From: Hordeum vulgare subsp. vulgare
Taxonomy: Eukaryota; Streptophyta; Magnoliopsida; Poales; Poaceae
Length of the DNA: 64,000 nucleotides
Assembly (NCBI RefSeq): GCF_904849725.1
Contig: NC_058518.1
Location: forward strand, 503,489,225 to 503,553,224
Reading direction: 5' to 3'
This document shows positions 47,275 to 59,357 of the stretch, one piece after another. The notes beneath the pieces were generated by a model. The model was given only the letters and a program-made list of their open reading frames with translations. It did no database searches and was not told where the DNA came from. Position numbers and translations under genes: made by a program. Numbering within the stretch: position 1 is the first letter of the stretch; every line of letters begins with the position of its first letter.

Positions 47275-49948
47275 ACTCTCCTACACTACAAGAGGATCTC
47301 GCCCCGAGATCCAAGAATGAAAGGGGGAGAGGACGAGAAGGCAAGAGGTAAAAATTTAGTCGCTTCTTGACAAACGAGTGAAAACAATGAACCTTGAACA
47401 TTGCAAAGCGATGAGGAATGATATGAGAAAGAAGCAACAATTCACGGGAAATTCGGCAGCACTTCGATAGGAAAATGGGACAAAAAATTCGATAAGAAGA
47501 GAGAATTAGACAATATACATAACAAACAACTAAATAGAACAAGGAAACACCAAGATCTTGATAGAACAACAAGATTGACCCAAAAGAGCAATATCACAAA
47601 GCCTCCGGAACAATAGAATAGGAACTAGCTCATACGGAAGAAGAGAATGAAGAAAAGAATGACAACTATCATCACAACAGAATTGAAGAGCCTCTGGACA
47701 GAGAATTGGCATAGTAGTTGGAAAACCAACAACGAAAAGAACAAGATAGTAGTGGGCTTGTGAAAATCATCTCAACATCTATGAGGTGACAACCACCCAC
47801 TAAAAGAAACAAGGATAGATTGGGAGCAACAAGAATCAAAACTTCTTACACCAAGAGGATACGTTGAGAACTCGGATTAATGGCAAGCACCAAGATAGCA
47901 CAATCCCTAGGAAAAGCTTTAGGTGAAATCCAAACCAAGATAACTCAATGAAGAAATCATGGGTTGAAATATCTCATGATCATAGAATTGGTGGTTTTAA
48001 TTATCTCATTCTTGAGAGGAAAACTCTTCGAGGCTCCTACACTAACAAGAAGGCTATAATACCACCTCAAAGGATCAAGGAAGAACAAATGCACTTGAAA
48101 ATGCAAAAGAACGGATACTTGAGAAAAGGATTGATATCATGCGCTGCTCCGGAAGAACAATTGAAATCTCTTGGAGGAAGGAAGAACAAGAATAAGAATT
48201 ATGTTATGCTTATCCTTCATCAAGTTAAATTGATGACAAGCAACAGATCTAGCATACAACTTATTCTTCTAGAAATGATTAAGGAGAGATATGAGCACAA
48301 ACTAGAAGAAATCTTGAAAGAGGCACTGGTGAGAATTGAAATGAATGAGCCAACCCTGAATGACTGGAGATACATGAGAAAGAAGAGATCATGAGCCACC
48401 TGAGAGAAAACTAGAACAAGGCACCGGATAAACGAGAGACAACGAAGATACAACAATTGAGAAGAATTGAGGATGAAAGCTGAAAGCTGAGAACGAAGAA
48501 TCTTCTGAAATGATGGCCTTCGGAGGATCGAGAATAAAAACAACTCAGAAATGCACCGGATAGCACGAAATTAATCACTCATGATTGGAACAATTAAGAT
48601 GATGGCACCAAGGTGAAATGAGGAATCTACAAGAGAATGGACCAAGATTTGAGAGAAACACTCCTTCGAATTTGCAAGCTGAGAATAATGACGAGGAACA
48701 ACACCAAGAATAGCTGAGACACTCCGGAATAAAGAAGAAAGAAAGGTTTGAGCCAAATATGAGAATTAATTCGAAGAGATCTTGAAGAAAGAATATGACT
48801 GAAGAAAATCATACTTACGTCATGGTTGAAAAGATTTAGAGGTCTCTGGAAAAGATTACAAGAGCCAGCTAAGATCGTGGGAAAGAACATGTGGGTTATG
48901 GGCCCACTCAAAGAAACCACCGTTAGAAAAGATTGCAAGAACGAGAGATATTGCACCGGTATGAAGAGAACTAGATGAGGTTGAGAACCTCGAAATAATG
49001 AAAGAATTGAAAAACAAGAATTTCTGAGATAACTTCAGCACTCCGGATAGGAGAAAGAGGAATGAATAGCAAGATAGGCTCATAACAATTTCCAACATAG
49101 GAAAGAATTACAGGGATAAAAAGGATATGATGAACACGGATATCTGAATTAAATTCACCGGAAAAGAACAAATTGAAGAAATGATGAACTCGACTCCTGA
49201 GAATCTTCACAATGAATCACCGGTTACGAAAGGAAGAAAAGCTAGCGGAAGCAACACTGAGAAGAAATGCAGTTGGATGAAATCCAATTGCTGAAGAAAA
49301 GGGCGGGAGGGTGGGGAAAACAAAGACAACTTGGGCTAGATGAGATGAACTCCGGAATAAAATGAGAGAACGATCTTGCGAAAATTGGAGAGGATCGAAT
49401 CCACTTGAAGATAAACACACCGGTTGAAAAAGAATTGATATGGCGACTCCGGTTGACAAAATTGATGAGACAATTGAACGAACAAAAGAATTTGCATTCT
49501 CATATAAAAATATGAGAACACCACTTAGAAGGATCTGAAATCACCACTTGACATCGAAGCAACTGAATTACCATTTTTCAACAAACCAAAGAGTGAGGCT
49601 TATGAAACAAGCCAGAACAAACTCATGAGAAAGATTTCCGTTCGATATTTTCGTGGACAGGATCGCACGGGCACGATTTTACAGTAGCCATCAAATGCAA
49701 GGTAGTGCACCCGACAAACGAAGCGTCCCCGAGTCGTACCAAGCTACAAGGACTCTTTAAGACACAACGTGTACCTCTGTAAGTCGACCGTGAACAAACG
49801 AATCCACTAGATGTCGAACCCCAACCTAACATCATGCATTTGTTGGAAGATTGTCCTATAAGCAACTACTTGAATTCCCACCTATGAATTCCCGAAATAC
49901 CTGGTCATGCAATCTGGTACACGGATACAAGGAGTAATATCACACAAC
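47275..49948 (-). other. LARD interior, 3' part (non-coding)
   Basis: A- and G-rich on the plus strand, with no retroviral frame. Motifs CACCGGA/T and CTCCGGA recur roughly every 30-130 bp (for example near 48423, 48550, 48722, 48955, 49032, 49158, 49218, 49350, 49420 and 49448). A 148-codon plus-strand frame at 47948-48394 runs antisense to the element and is lysine-rich without a domain. ACAAC at 49944-49948 is the copia-2 target duplication. Confidence 0.75.
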
Positions 49949-51779
49949 TGTTGGGGAACGTCGCATGGGAAACAAAAATTTTCCTACGCGCACGAAGACC
50001 TATCATGGTGATGTCCATCTACGAGAGGGGATGAACGATCTACGTACCCTTGTAGATCGCACAGCAGAAGCGTTAGGGAACGCGGTTGATGTAGTGGAAC
50101 GTCCTCACGTCCCTCGATCCGCCCCGCGAACAATCCCGCGAGCAGTCTCACGATCTAGTACCGAACGGACGGCACCTCCGCGTTCAGCACACGTACAGCT
50201 CGACGATGATCTCGGCCTTCTTGATCCAGCAAGAGAGACGGAGAGGTAGAAGAGTTCTCCGGCAGCATGACGGCGCTCCGGAGGTTGGTGATGATCTTGT
50301 CTCAGCAGGGCTCCCCCCGAGCTCCGCGGAAACACGATCTAGAGGAAAAACTATGGGGTTATGTAGTCGGGCAGCCGTGAGAAAGTTGTCTCAAATCTGC
50401 CCTAAAAGCCCCATATATATAGGAGGAGGGAGCGGGACCTTGCCTTGGGGTCCAAGGGATCCCCAAGGGGTCGGCCGAGCCAGGGGGGAGGACTCTCCCC
50501 CCCCAAACCGAGTTGGACTAGGTTTGGTGGGAGGGAGTCCTTCCCCTTTCCCACTTCCCCCCTTTTTTTTCTTTTCTCCTTTGATTTTTATCCTTGGCGC
50601 ATTGGGCACTTGTGGGCTGTCCCACCAGCCCACCAAGGGCTGGTGTGGCTCCCCAAAGGCCTATGGGCTTCCCCGGGGTGGGTTGCCCCCCCCCCCCCCC
50701 CCGGTGAAATCCCGGAACCCATTCGTCATTCCCGGTACATTCCCGGTAACTCCGAAAACCTTCCGGTAATCAAATGAGGTCATCCTATATATCAATCTTC
50801 GTTTCCGGACTATTCCGGAAACCCTCGTGACGTCCGTGATCTCATCCGGGACTCCAAACAACATTCGGTAACCAACCATATAACTCAAATACGCATAAAA
50901 CAACGTCGAACCTTAAGTGTGCAGACCCTGCGGGTTCGAGAACTATGTAGACATGACCCGAGAGACTCCTCGGTCAATATCCAATAGCGGGACCTGGATG
51001 CCCATATTGGATCCTACATATTCTACGAAGATCTTATCGTTTGAACCTCAGTGCCAAGGATTCGTATAATCCCGTATGTCATTCCCTTTGTCCTTCGGTA
51101 TGTTACTTGCCCGAGATTCGATCGTCGGTATCCGCATACCTATTTCAATCTCGTTTACCGGCAAGTCTCTTTACTCGTTCCGTAATACAAGATCCCGCAA
51201 CTTACACTAAGTTACATTGCTTGCAAGGCTTATGTGTGATGTTGTATTACCGAGTGGGCCCCGAGATACCTCTCCGTCATACGGAGTGACAAATCCCAGT
51301 CTTGATCCATACTAACTCAACTAACACCTTCGGAGATACCTGTAGAGCATCTTTATAGTCACCCAGTTACGTTGCGACGTTTGATACACACAAAGCATTC
51401 CTCCGGTGACAGTGAGTTATATGATCTCATGGTCATAGGAATAAATACTTGACACGCAGAAAACAGTAGCAACAAAATGACACGATCAATATGCTACGTC
51501 TATTAGTTTGGGTCTAGTCCATCACGTGATTCTCCCAATGACGTGATCCAGTTATCAAGCAACAACACCTTGTTCATAATCAGAAGACACTGACTATCAT
51601 CGATCAACTGGCTAGCCAACTAGAGGCATGCTAGGGACGGTGTTTTGTCTATGTATCCACACATGTAAATGAGTCTTCATTCAATACAATTATAGCATGG
51701 ATAATAAACTATTATCTTGATACAGGAATTATAATAATAACTATACATTTATTATTGCCTCTAGGGCATAATTCCAACA
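49949..51779 (-). repeat. Copia-2 3' LTR (1831 bp)
   Basis: TGTTGGGGAACGTCGCATGG to GGGCATAATTCCAACA (plus strand). A minus-strand TATA-like CCTATATATATGG lies at 50410-50422 and a 17-C run at 50686-50702 (11 in the other LTR). GC-rich open frames inside it (for example 50206-50769) are not genes. Confidence 0.95.
50410..50422 (-). promoter_or_regulatory. Probable TATA box in copia-2 LTR
   Basis: CCTATATATATGG on the minus strand. BARE-1 LTRs are known to carry TATA-driven promoters. The 5' LTR copy is at about 57448-57461. Confidence 0.55.
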
Positions 51780-51794
51780 GTCTCCCACTTGCAC
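51780..51794 (-). promoter_or_regulatory. Copia-2 polypurine tract
   Basis: Minus strand GTGCAAGTGGGAGAC directly before the 3' LTR; identical to that of copia-1 at 22102-22116. It primes plus-strand DNA synthesis in this family. Confidence 0.9.
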
Positions 51795-51831
51795 TAGAGT
51801 CAATAATCTAGCCCTCACATCACCATGTGAA

Positions 51832-54800
51832 TTACATTGTAATAAATCTAACACCCATACAGTTTTGGTGTCGATCATGTTTTGGCCGTGGAAGAGGTTT
51901 AGTCAGCGGGTCTGCTACATTCAGATCCGTGTGCACCTTGCATATATTTACGTCCTCCTCCTCGACGTAGTCGCGGATGAGGTTGAAGCGTCGTTTGATA
52001 TGTCTGGTCTTCTTGTGAAACCTTGGTTCCTTTGCTAAGGCAATGGCACCAGTGTTGTCACAGAACAAGGTTATTGGATCCAGTGCACTTGGCACCACTC
52101 CAAGATCCGTCATGAACTGCTTCATCCAGACACCCTCCTTAGCCGCCTCCGAGGCAGCCATGTACTCTGCTTCACATGTAGAATCTGCTACGACGCTTTG
52201 CTTGGAACTGCACCAGCTTACTGCACCCCCATTAAGAATAAATATGTATCCGGTTTGCGACTTAGAGTCGTCCGGATCTGTGTCAAAGCTTGCATCGACG
52301 TAACCTTTTACGGCGAGCTCTTCGTCACCTCCATACACGAGATACATCTCCTTAGTCCTTTTCAGGTACTTCAGGATATTCTTGACCGCTGTCCAGTGAT
52401 CCACTCCTGGATTACTCTGGAACCTACCTGCCATACTTATGGCCAGGCTAACATCCGGTCTAGTGCACAGCATCGCATACATGATAGAACCTATGGCTGA
52501 AGCATAGGGGACGGAGCGCATATGCTCTCTATCTTCATCAGTTGCTGGGCACTGAGTCTTACCCAATCTCGTACCTTGTAACACTGGCAAGAACCCTTTC
52601 TTGGACTGTTCCATTTTGAACCTCTTCAAAACTTTATCAAGGTATGTGCTTTGTGAAAGTCCTATCAGGCGTTTTGATCTATCCCTATAGATCTTAATGC
52701 CTAGAATGTAAGCAGCTTCTCCTAGGTCCTTCATAGAGAAACTTTTATTCAAGTAACCTTTTATGCTCTCCAAAAGCTCTATGTTGTTTCCAATCAGTAA
52801 TATGTCATCCACATACAATATTAGAAACGCCACAGAGCTCCCACTCACTTTCTTGTAAATACAAGATTCTCCAACCACTTGTATAAACCCAAATGCTTTG
52901 ATCACCTCATCAAAGCGTTTGTTCCAACTCCGAGATGCTTGCACCAGTCCATAAATGGATCGCTGGAGCTTGCATACTTTGTCAGCATTTTTAGGATCGA
53001 CAAAACCTTCGGGTTGCATCATATACAACTCTTCCTTAAGGAAACCGTTAAGGAACGCCGTTTTGACATCCATCTGCCAGATTTCATAATCGAAAAATGC
53101 AGCTATTGCTAACATGATTCTGACGGACTTAAGCATCGCTACGGGTGAAAAGGTCTCATCGTAGTCAACTCCTGGAACTTGTGAAAAACCCTTTGCCACA
53201 AGTCGAGCTTTATAAACGGTCACATTACCGTCAGCGTCCGTCTTCTTCTTAAAGATCCATTTGTTCTGAATAGCCTTGCGGCCCTCAGGCAGTATCTCCA
53301 AAGTCCACACTTTGTTCTCATACATGGATCCTATCTCGGATTTCACGACTTCTAGCCATTTGTTGGAATCTGGGCCCACCATTGCTTCTTCATAATTTGC
53401 AGGTTCATTGTTGTCTAACAACATGATTGTCAAGACGGGATTACCGTACCACTCTGGAGTAGTGCGTGATCTCGTCGACCTGCGTGGTTCAACAGAAACT
53501 TGAACTGGAGTTTCATGATCATCATCATTAACTTCCTCCTCAACTGGCGTCGCAACGACAGAGGTTTCCCCTTGCCCTGCGCCACCATCCAGAGGGATGA
53601 GAGGTTCGACAACCTCGTCAAGTTCTATCTTCCTCCCACTCAATTCTCTCAAGAGAAACTCCTTCTCGAGAAAAGTTCCGTTTTTAGCAACAAACACTTT
53701 GCCCTCGGATTTGAGATAGAAGGTGTACCCAACTGTCTCTTTTGGGTAACCTATGAAGACGCATTTTTCCGCATTGGGTTCCAGCTTTTCAGGCTGAAGC
53801 TTTTTGACATAAGCATCACATCCCCAAACTTTAAGAAACGACAACTTTGGCCTTTTGCCACACCACAGTTCGTATGGGGTCGTCTCAACGGATTTTGATG
53901 GTGCCCTATTTAAAGTGAATGCAGCTCTTTCTAATGCATAACCCCAAAATGATAACGGCAAATCAGTAAGAGACATCATAGATCGCACCATTTCTAATAA
54001 AGTACGATTACGACGTTCGGACACACCATTACGCTGTGGTGTTCCAGGCGGTGTTAATTGCGAAACAATTCCACATTGTCTTAAGTGAGCACCAAACTCG
54101 AAACTCAGATATTCACCCCCACGATCAGACCGTAGGAACTTGATCTTCTTGTTACGATGATTTTCCGCTTCACTCTGAAATTGCTTGAACTTTTCAAATG
54201 TTTCAGACTTGTGCTTCATCAAGTAGACATAACCATATCTACTTAAATCGTCAGTGAAGGTGAGGAAATAACGATATCCGCCGCGTGCCTCTACGCTCAT
54301 TGGACCACACACATCGGTATGTATGATTTCCAACAAGTCACTTGCACGTTCCATTGTTCCGGAGAACGGAGTTTTAGTCATCTTGCCCATGAGGCATGGT
54401 TTGCACGTGTCAAGTGAATCGAAGTCAAGTGACTCCAAAAGTCCATCAGCATGGAGTTTCTTCATGCGCTTTACACCAATATGACCTAAACGGCAGTGCC
54501 ACAAAAATATGGTGCTATCATTGTTTACTCTAACTCTTTTGGTCTCAATGTTATGTATATGCGTATCGCTATCAAGATTCAATATGAACAATCCTCTCAC
54601 ATTCGGTGCATGACCATTAAAGATGTTACTCATAGAAATAGAACAACCATTATTCTCAGACTTAAAAGAGTAACCGTCTCGCAATAAACAAGATCCAGAT
54701 ATAATGTTCATGCTCAACGCAGGCACTAAGTAACAATGATTTAAGTTCATCACTAATCCTGATGGCAGCTGAAGTGACACTGTGCCGACGGCGATTGCAT

Positions 54801-55812
54801 CAACCTTGGAACCATTTCGTACGCGCATCGTCACTTCGTTTTTCGCCAGCCTTCGTCTATTCCGCAGTTCCTGCTTCGAGTTGCAAATATGAGCAACAGA
54901 ACCGGTATCAAATACCCAGGCACTACTACGAGAGCTAGTTAAGTACACATCAATAACATGTATATCAAATATACCTGATTTTTCTTTGCCCTCCTTCTTA
55001 TCTGCCAGATACTTGGGGCAATTGCGCTTCCAGTGACCCATACCCTTGCAATAGAAGCACTCTGTTTCAGGCTTAGGTCCAGCCTTGGGTTTCTTCGGCG
55101 GATTGGCAACAGGCTTGCCGCTCTTCTTCGAATTTCCCTTCTTGCCTTTGCCGTTTCTCTTGAAACTAGTGGTCTTGCTCACCATCAACACTTGATGCTC
55201 TTTACGGAGTTCAGACTCTGCGACTTTCAGCATCGCAAACAACTCGCCGGGAGACTTGTTCATCCCTTGCATGTTGTAGTTCAACACAAAGCCTTTATAG
55301 CTTGGCGGCAGTGATTGAAGGATTCTGTCAGTGATAGCTTCTTGCGGGAGTTCAATCCCCAGTTCAGCTAGACGGTTCGAGTACCCAGACATTTTGAGCA
55401 CATGTTCACTGACAGACGAGTTTTCCTCCATCTTGCAAGCATAGAATTTATCAGAGGTCTCATACCTCTCGATCCGGGCGTTCTTCTGAAAGATAAACTT
55501 CAACTCCTGGAACATCTCAAATGATCCATGACGCTCAAAGCGACGTTGAAGTCCCGGTTCTAAGCCATACAAGACTGCACATTGAACTATTGAGTAGCCC
55601 TCCTTACGTGCTAACCAAGCGTTCTTAACATCCTGATCAGCCGTAGCGGGTGGTTCATCTCCTAGCGCAGCATTAAGGACATAATCCTTCTTTCCAGCTT
55701 GTAAGATTAGCTTAAGATTACGAGCCCAGTCTACAAAGTTGCTTCCATCATCTTTCAACTTAGCTTTCTCTAGGAACGTATTAAAATTCAGGATGACACT
55801 TGCGTGAGCCAT
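51832..55812 (-). CDS. Copia gag-pol polyprotein (BARE-1/Angela type), 1326 aa, uninterrupted
   Basis: A single frame from MAHASVILNF to a stop. Gag occupies about residues 1-250, with a CCHC knuckle CFYCKGMGHWKRNC (252-265). The protease motif is DTGS (about 302). The integrase zinc site is H439/H444/C470/C473, with catalytic D500 (HTDVCGPM), D563 (RSDRGGEY) and E599 (NGVSER). Reverse transcriptase has YVDD at 1000-1003. RNase H has D1173, E1216 and D1252. The order PR-IN-RT-RH is that of Ty1-copia, and the length fits the roughly 1300 residues of BARE-1. IYGLVQAS replaces the usual IYGLKQAS (residue 956), and the C-terminus GVRFITM may differ from relatives. The product would assemble virus-like particles and copy the element, although this copy lacks its own primer site. 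Confidence 0.96.
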   Translation of the reverse strand: MAHASVILNFNTFLEKAKLKDDGSNFVDWARNLKLILQAGKKDYVLNAALGDEPPATADQDVKNAWLARKEGYSIVQCAVLYGLEPGLQRRFERHGSFEMFQELKFIFQKNARIERYETSDKFYACKMEENSSVSEHVLKMSGYSNRLAELGIELPQEAITDRILQSLPPSYKGFVLNYNMQGMNKSPGELFAMLKVAESELRKEHQVLMVSKTTSFKRNGKGKKGNSKKSGKPVANPPKKPKAGPKPETECFYCKGMGHWKRNCPKYLADKKEGKEKSGIFDIHVIDVYLTSSRSSAWVFDTGSVAHICNSKQELRNRRRLAKNEVTMRVRNGSKVDAIAVGTVSLQLPSGLVMNLNHCYLVPALSMNIISGSCLLRDGYSFKSENNGCSISMSNIFNGHAPNVRGLFILNLDSDTHIHNIETKRVRVNNDSTIFLWHCRLGHIGVKRMKKLHADGLLESLDFDSLDTCKPCLMGKMTKTPFSGTMERASDLLEIIHTDVCGPMSVEARGGYRYFLTFTDDLSRYGYVYLMKHKSETFEKFKQFQSEAENHRNKKIKFLRSDRGGEYLSFEFGAHLRQCGIVSQLTPPGTPQRNGVSERRNRTLLEMVRSMMSLTDLPLSFWGYALERAAFTLNRAPSKSVETTPYELWCGKRPKLSFLKVWGCDAYVKKLQPEKLEPNAEKCVFIGYPKETVGYTFYLKSEGKVFVAKNGTFLEKEFLLRELSGRKIELDEVVEPLIPLDGGAGQGETSVVATPVEEEVNDDDHETPVQVSVEPRRSTRSRTTPEWYGNPVLTIMLLDNNEPANYEEAMVGPDSNKWLEVVKSEIGSMYENKVWTLEILPEGRKAIQNKWIFKKKTDADGNVTVYKARLVAKGFSQVPGVDYDETFSPVAMLKSVRIMLAIAAFFDYEIWQMDVKTAFLNGFLKEELYMMQPEGFVDPKNADKVCKLQRSIYGLVQASRSWNKRFDEVIKAFGFIQVVGESCIYKKVSGSSVAFLILYVDDILLIGNNIELLESIKGYLNKSFSMKDLGEAAYILGIKIYRDRSKRLIGLSQSTYLDKVLKRFKMEQSKKGFLPVLQGTRLGKTQCPATDEDREHMRSVPYASAIGSIMYAMLCTRPDVSLAISMAGRFQSNPGVDHWTAVKNILKYLKRTKEMYLVYGGDEELAVKGYVDASFDTDPDDSKSQTGYIFILNGGAVSWCSSKQSVVADSTCEAEYMAASEAAKEGVWMKQFMTDLGVVPSALDPITLFCDNTGAIALAKEPRFHKKTRHIKRRFNLIRDYVEEEDVNICKVHTDLNVADPLTKPLPRPKHDRHQNCMGVRFITM

Positions 55813-57021
55813 GATCTACAACACAAATATATTCAAAGTGGACTTAGACTATGTTCAATATAATTAGAGTTCAACTTAATCAAATTATATGCTAAACTCC
55901 CACTCAAAAAGTACATCTCTGTAGTCATTTGAGTGGTTCATGATCCACTTACGCTATCCCAAGTCCGATCATCACGTGAGTTGAGTATAGTTTCAGTGGT
56001 AAGCATTCCTATGCTAATCATATCAACTATATGATTCATGATCGACCTTTCGGTCTCATGTGTTCCGAGGCCATGTCTGCACATGCTAGGCTCGTCAAGA
56101 TTAACCCGAGTGTTCCGCGTGCGCAACTGTTTTGCACCCGTTGTATGTGAACGTTGAGTCTATCACACCCGATCATCACGTGGTGTCTCGAAACGACGAA
56201 CTGTAGCAACGGTGCACAGTCGGGGAGAACACAATTTCGTCTTGAAATTTTAGTGAGAGATCACCTCATAATGCTACCGTCGTTCTAAGCAAAAAAGGTG
56301 CATAAAAGGATTAACATCACATGCAATTCATAAGTGACATGATATGGCCATCATCACGTGCTTCTTGATCTCCATCACCAAAGCACCGGCACGATCTTCT
56401 TGTCACCGGCGCCACACCATGATCATCCATCAACGTGTTGCCATCGTGGTTGTCGTGCTACTTATGCTATCACTACTAAAGCTACATCCTAGCAAAATAG
56501 TAAACGCATCTGCAAGCACATATGTTAGTATAAAGACAACCCTATGGCTCCTGCCGGTTGCCGTACCATCGACGTGCAAGTCGATATTTCTATTACAACA
56601 TGATCATCTCATACATCCAATATATCACATCACATCGTTGGCCATATCACATCACAATCATACCCTGCAAAAACAAGTTAGACGTCCTCTAATTTTGTTG
56701 TTGCATGTTTTACGTGTTGACCAAGGGTATCTAGTAGGATCGCATCTTACTTACGCAAACACCACAACGGAGATATATGAGTTGCTATTTAACCTCATCC
56801 AAGGACCTCCTCGGTCAAATCCGATTCAACTAAAGTTGGAGAAACCGTCACTTGCCAGTCATCTTTGAGCAAGGGGGGCGCTCGTAACGATGAAACCAGT
56901 CTCTCGTAAGCGTACGAGTAATGTCGGTCCAAGCCGCTTCAATCCAACAATACCGCGGAATCAAGAAAAGACTAAGGAGGGCAGCAAAACACACATCACC
57001 GCCCACAAAACCTTTTGTGTT
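55813..57021 (-). other. Copia-2 untranslated leader
   Basis: About 1.2 kb between the polyprotein ATG and the 5' LTR, colinear with the copia-1 leader (17366-18390) in reverse. It ends at TTTTGTGTTCTAC, where related elements continue for tens of bases to the primer-binding site; here the LTR sequence GCGCACGAAGACC follows at once. The open frame at 56344-56868 is antisense and not a gene. Confidence 0.85.
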
Positions 57022-58808
57022 CTACGCGCACGAAGACCTATCATGGTGATGTCCATCTACGAGAGGGGACGAACGATCTACGTACCCTTGTAGATCGCAC
57101 AGCAGAAGCGTTAGGGAACGCGGTTGATGTAGTGGAACGTCCTCACGTCCCTCGATCCGCCCCGCGAACAATCCCGCGAGCAGTCTCACGATCTAGTACC
57201 GAACGGACGTCACCTCCGCGTTCAGCACACGTACAGCTCGACGATGATCTCGGCCTTCTTGATCCAGCAAGAGAGACGGAGAGGTAGAAGAGTTCTCCGG
57301 CAGCGTGACGGCGCTCCGGAGGTTGGTGATGATCTTGTCTCAGCAGGGCTCCGCCCGAGCTCCGCGGAAACACGATCTAGAGGAAAAACTATGGGGTTAT
57401 GTGGTCGGGCAGCCGTGAGAAAGTTGTCTCAAATCTGCCCTAAAAGCCCCATATATATAGGAGGAGGGAGGGGGACCTTGCCTTGGGGTCCAAGGGATCC
57501 CCAAGGGGTCGGCCGAGCCAGGGGGGAGGACTCTCCCCCCCCCCAAACCGAGTTGGACTAGGTTTGGTGGGAGGGAGTCCTTCCCCTTTCCCACTTCCCC
57601 CTTTTTTTTTCTCCTTTGATTTTTATCCTTGGCGCATTGGGCACTTGTGGGCTGTCCCACCAGCCCACCAAGGGCTGGTGTGGCTCCCCAAATGCCTATG
57701 GGCTTCCCCGGGGTGGGTTGCCCCCCCCCCCGGTGAAATCCCGGAACCCATTCGTCATTCCCGGTACATTCCCGGTAACTCCGAAAACCTTCCGGTAATC
57801 AAATGAGGTCATCCTATATATCAATATTCGTTTCCGGACTATTCCGGAAACCCTTGTGACGTCCGTGATCTCATCCGGGACTCCGAACAACATTCGGTAA
57901 CCAACCATATAACTCAAATACGCATAAAACAACGTCGAACCTTAAGTGTGCAGACCCTGCGGGTTCGAGAACTATGTAGACATGACCCGAGAGACTCCTC
58001 GGTCAATATCCAATAGCAGGACCTGGATGCCCATATTGGATCCTACATATTCTACGAAGATCTTATCGTTTGAACCTCAGTGCCAAGGATTCGTATAATC
58101 CCGTATGTCATTCCCTTTGTCCTTCGGTATGTTACTTGCCCGAGATTCGATCGTCGGTATCCGCATACCTATTTCAATCTCGTTTACCGGCAAGTCTCTT
58201 TACTCGTTCCGTAATACAAGATCCCGCAACTTAAACTAAGTTACATTGCTTGCAAGGCTTATGTGTGATGTTGTATTACCGAGTGGGCCCCGAGATACCT
58301 CTCCGTCATACGGAGTGACAAATCCCAGTCTTGATCCATACTAACTCAACTAACACCTTTGGAGATACCTGTAGAGCATCTTTATAGTCACCCAGTTACG
58401 TTGCGACGTTTGATACACACAAAGCATTCCTCCGGTGTCAGTGAGTTATATGATCTCATGGTCATAGGAATAAATACTTGACACGCAGAAAACAGTAGCA
58501 ACAAAATGACACGATCAACATGCTACGTCTATTAGTTTGGGTCTAGTCCATCACGTGATTCTCCCAATGACGTGATCCAGTTATCAAGCAACAACACCTT
58601 GTTCATAATCAGAAGACACTGACTATCATCGATCAACTGGCTAGCCAACTAGAGGCATGCTAGGGACGGTGTTTTGTCTATGTATCCACACATGTAAATG
58701 AGTCTTCATTCAATACAATTATAGCATGGATAATAAACTATTATCTTGATACAGGAATTATAATAATAACTATACATTTATTATTGCCTCTAGGGCATAA
58801 TTCCAACA
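57022..58808 (-). repeat. Copia-2 5' LTR (1787 bp, inner edge deleted)
   Basis: It matches the 3' LTR from CTACGCGCACGAAG onward, with an offset of about 7038 falling to 7029. The first 35 bp of the plus-strand orientation (49949-49983 in the other LTR) are missing. The outer edge, CATAATTCCAACA, is followed by ACAAC. Confidence 0.95.
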
Positions 58809-58813
58809 ACAAC

Positions 58814-59357
58814 TCCTATACTAAACCATCACTTGTATCACATCCGTCAACACACGACCAGAATCTCGGACCTTCATCTACAACAGACCCTCGTGATCAC
58901 AACGATACAAAGTATGGCAGTACTCCCGAACAATCTGCACCAGTACTGGGGACATCGGGGTTATCTCGCCACTACTAGTATTGAAGCAATTACGAACATC
59001 CTTCATCCTGAGATACCAAGAAATCTGAATGATAACGATGTGCTCAAGAATCCCCTGGAGCTCAACTCCCCGGAAGAAAATCAAGTCAGACAGGAGGCAC
59101 CAAGACAGAACTCCGTCACATCGGCATCATATAGATCCCAAGAATATCCGTGTGATCCTAAACTTTTTTTGAGTGAGAAGAGGAGTAGAATTAAAATATT
59201 ACGTCAAGATTCCTCACCAGAGCATAGAAGAGGAGAAAAAAGAATCCTACTCCCCGATATATAACTAGACTCAAATAGTTTTTTTCACTAGACTTGACTC
59301 GGCGAAGTTCGATCAATCAAGGGGGCTCCTAGGTCGGTCCTTGCTCTGATACCAACT
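58814..59357 (-). other. LARD interior, 5' leader part
   Basis: Continuation of the LARD interior after the copia-2 insertion. It is non-coding, with several CTCCCCGGAAG and CTCCCCGA motifs, and ends in the primer-binding site at 59343-59354 next to the 5' LTR. Confidence 0.75.
59343..59354 (-). promoter_or_regulatory. LARD primer-binding site (initiator tRNA-Met)
   Basis: TGGTATCAGAGC on the minus strand, three bases inside the 5' LTR end. It is complementary to the 3' end of initiator tRNA-Met, the usual primer for many plant LTR elements. It fixes the element's orientation. Confidence 0.92.

Larger units (their letters stand above)
49949..58808 (-). mobile_element. Copia-2, BARE-1/Angela-type element (8860 bp)
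   Basis: LTRs of 1831 and 1787 bp face the same way and are nearly identical. ACAAC flanks the element at 49944-49948 and 58809-58813. Order on the minus strand: 5' LTR 58808-57022, leader, polyprotein 55812-51832, polypurine tract, 3' LTR 51779-49949. The polyprotein is uninterrupted, but a deletion at the leader/5' LTR joint has removed the primer-binding site and 35 bp of LTR. It is inserted into the LARD interior and is therefore younger than it. Confidence 0.95.

Noticed and set aside
47948..48394. 148-codon lysine-rich open frame
   Set aside because: Antisense to the LARD, A-rich composition, no recognisable domain.
50206..50769. 187-codon open frame and the similar frame at 57244-57561
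   Set aside because: Inside the copia-2 LTRs, antisense, and broken differently in the two LTRs.
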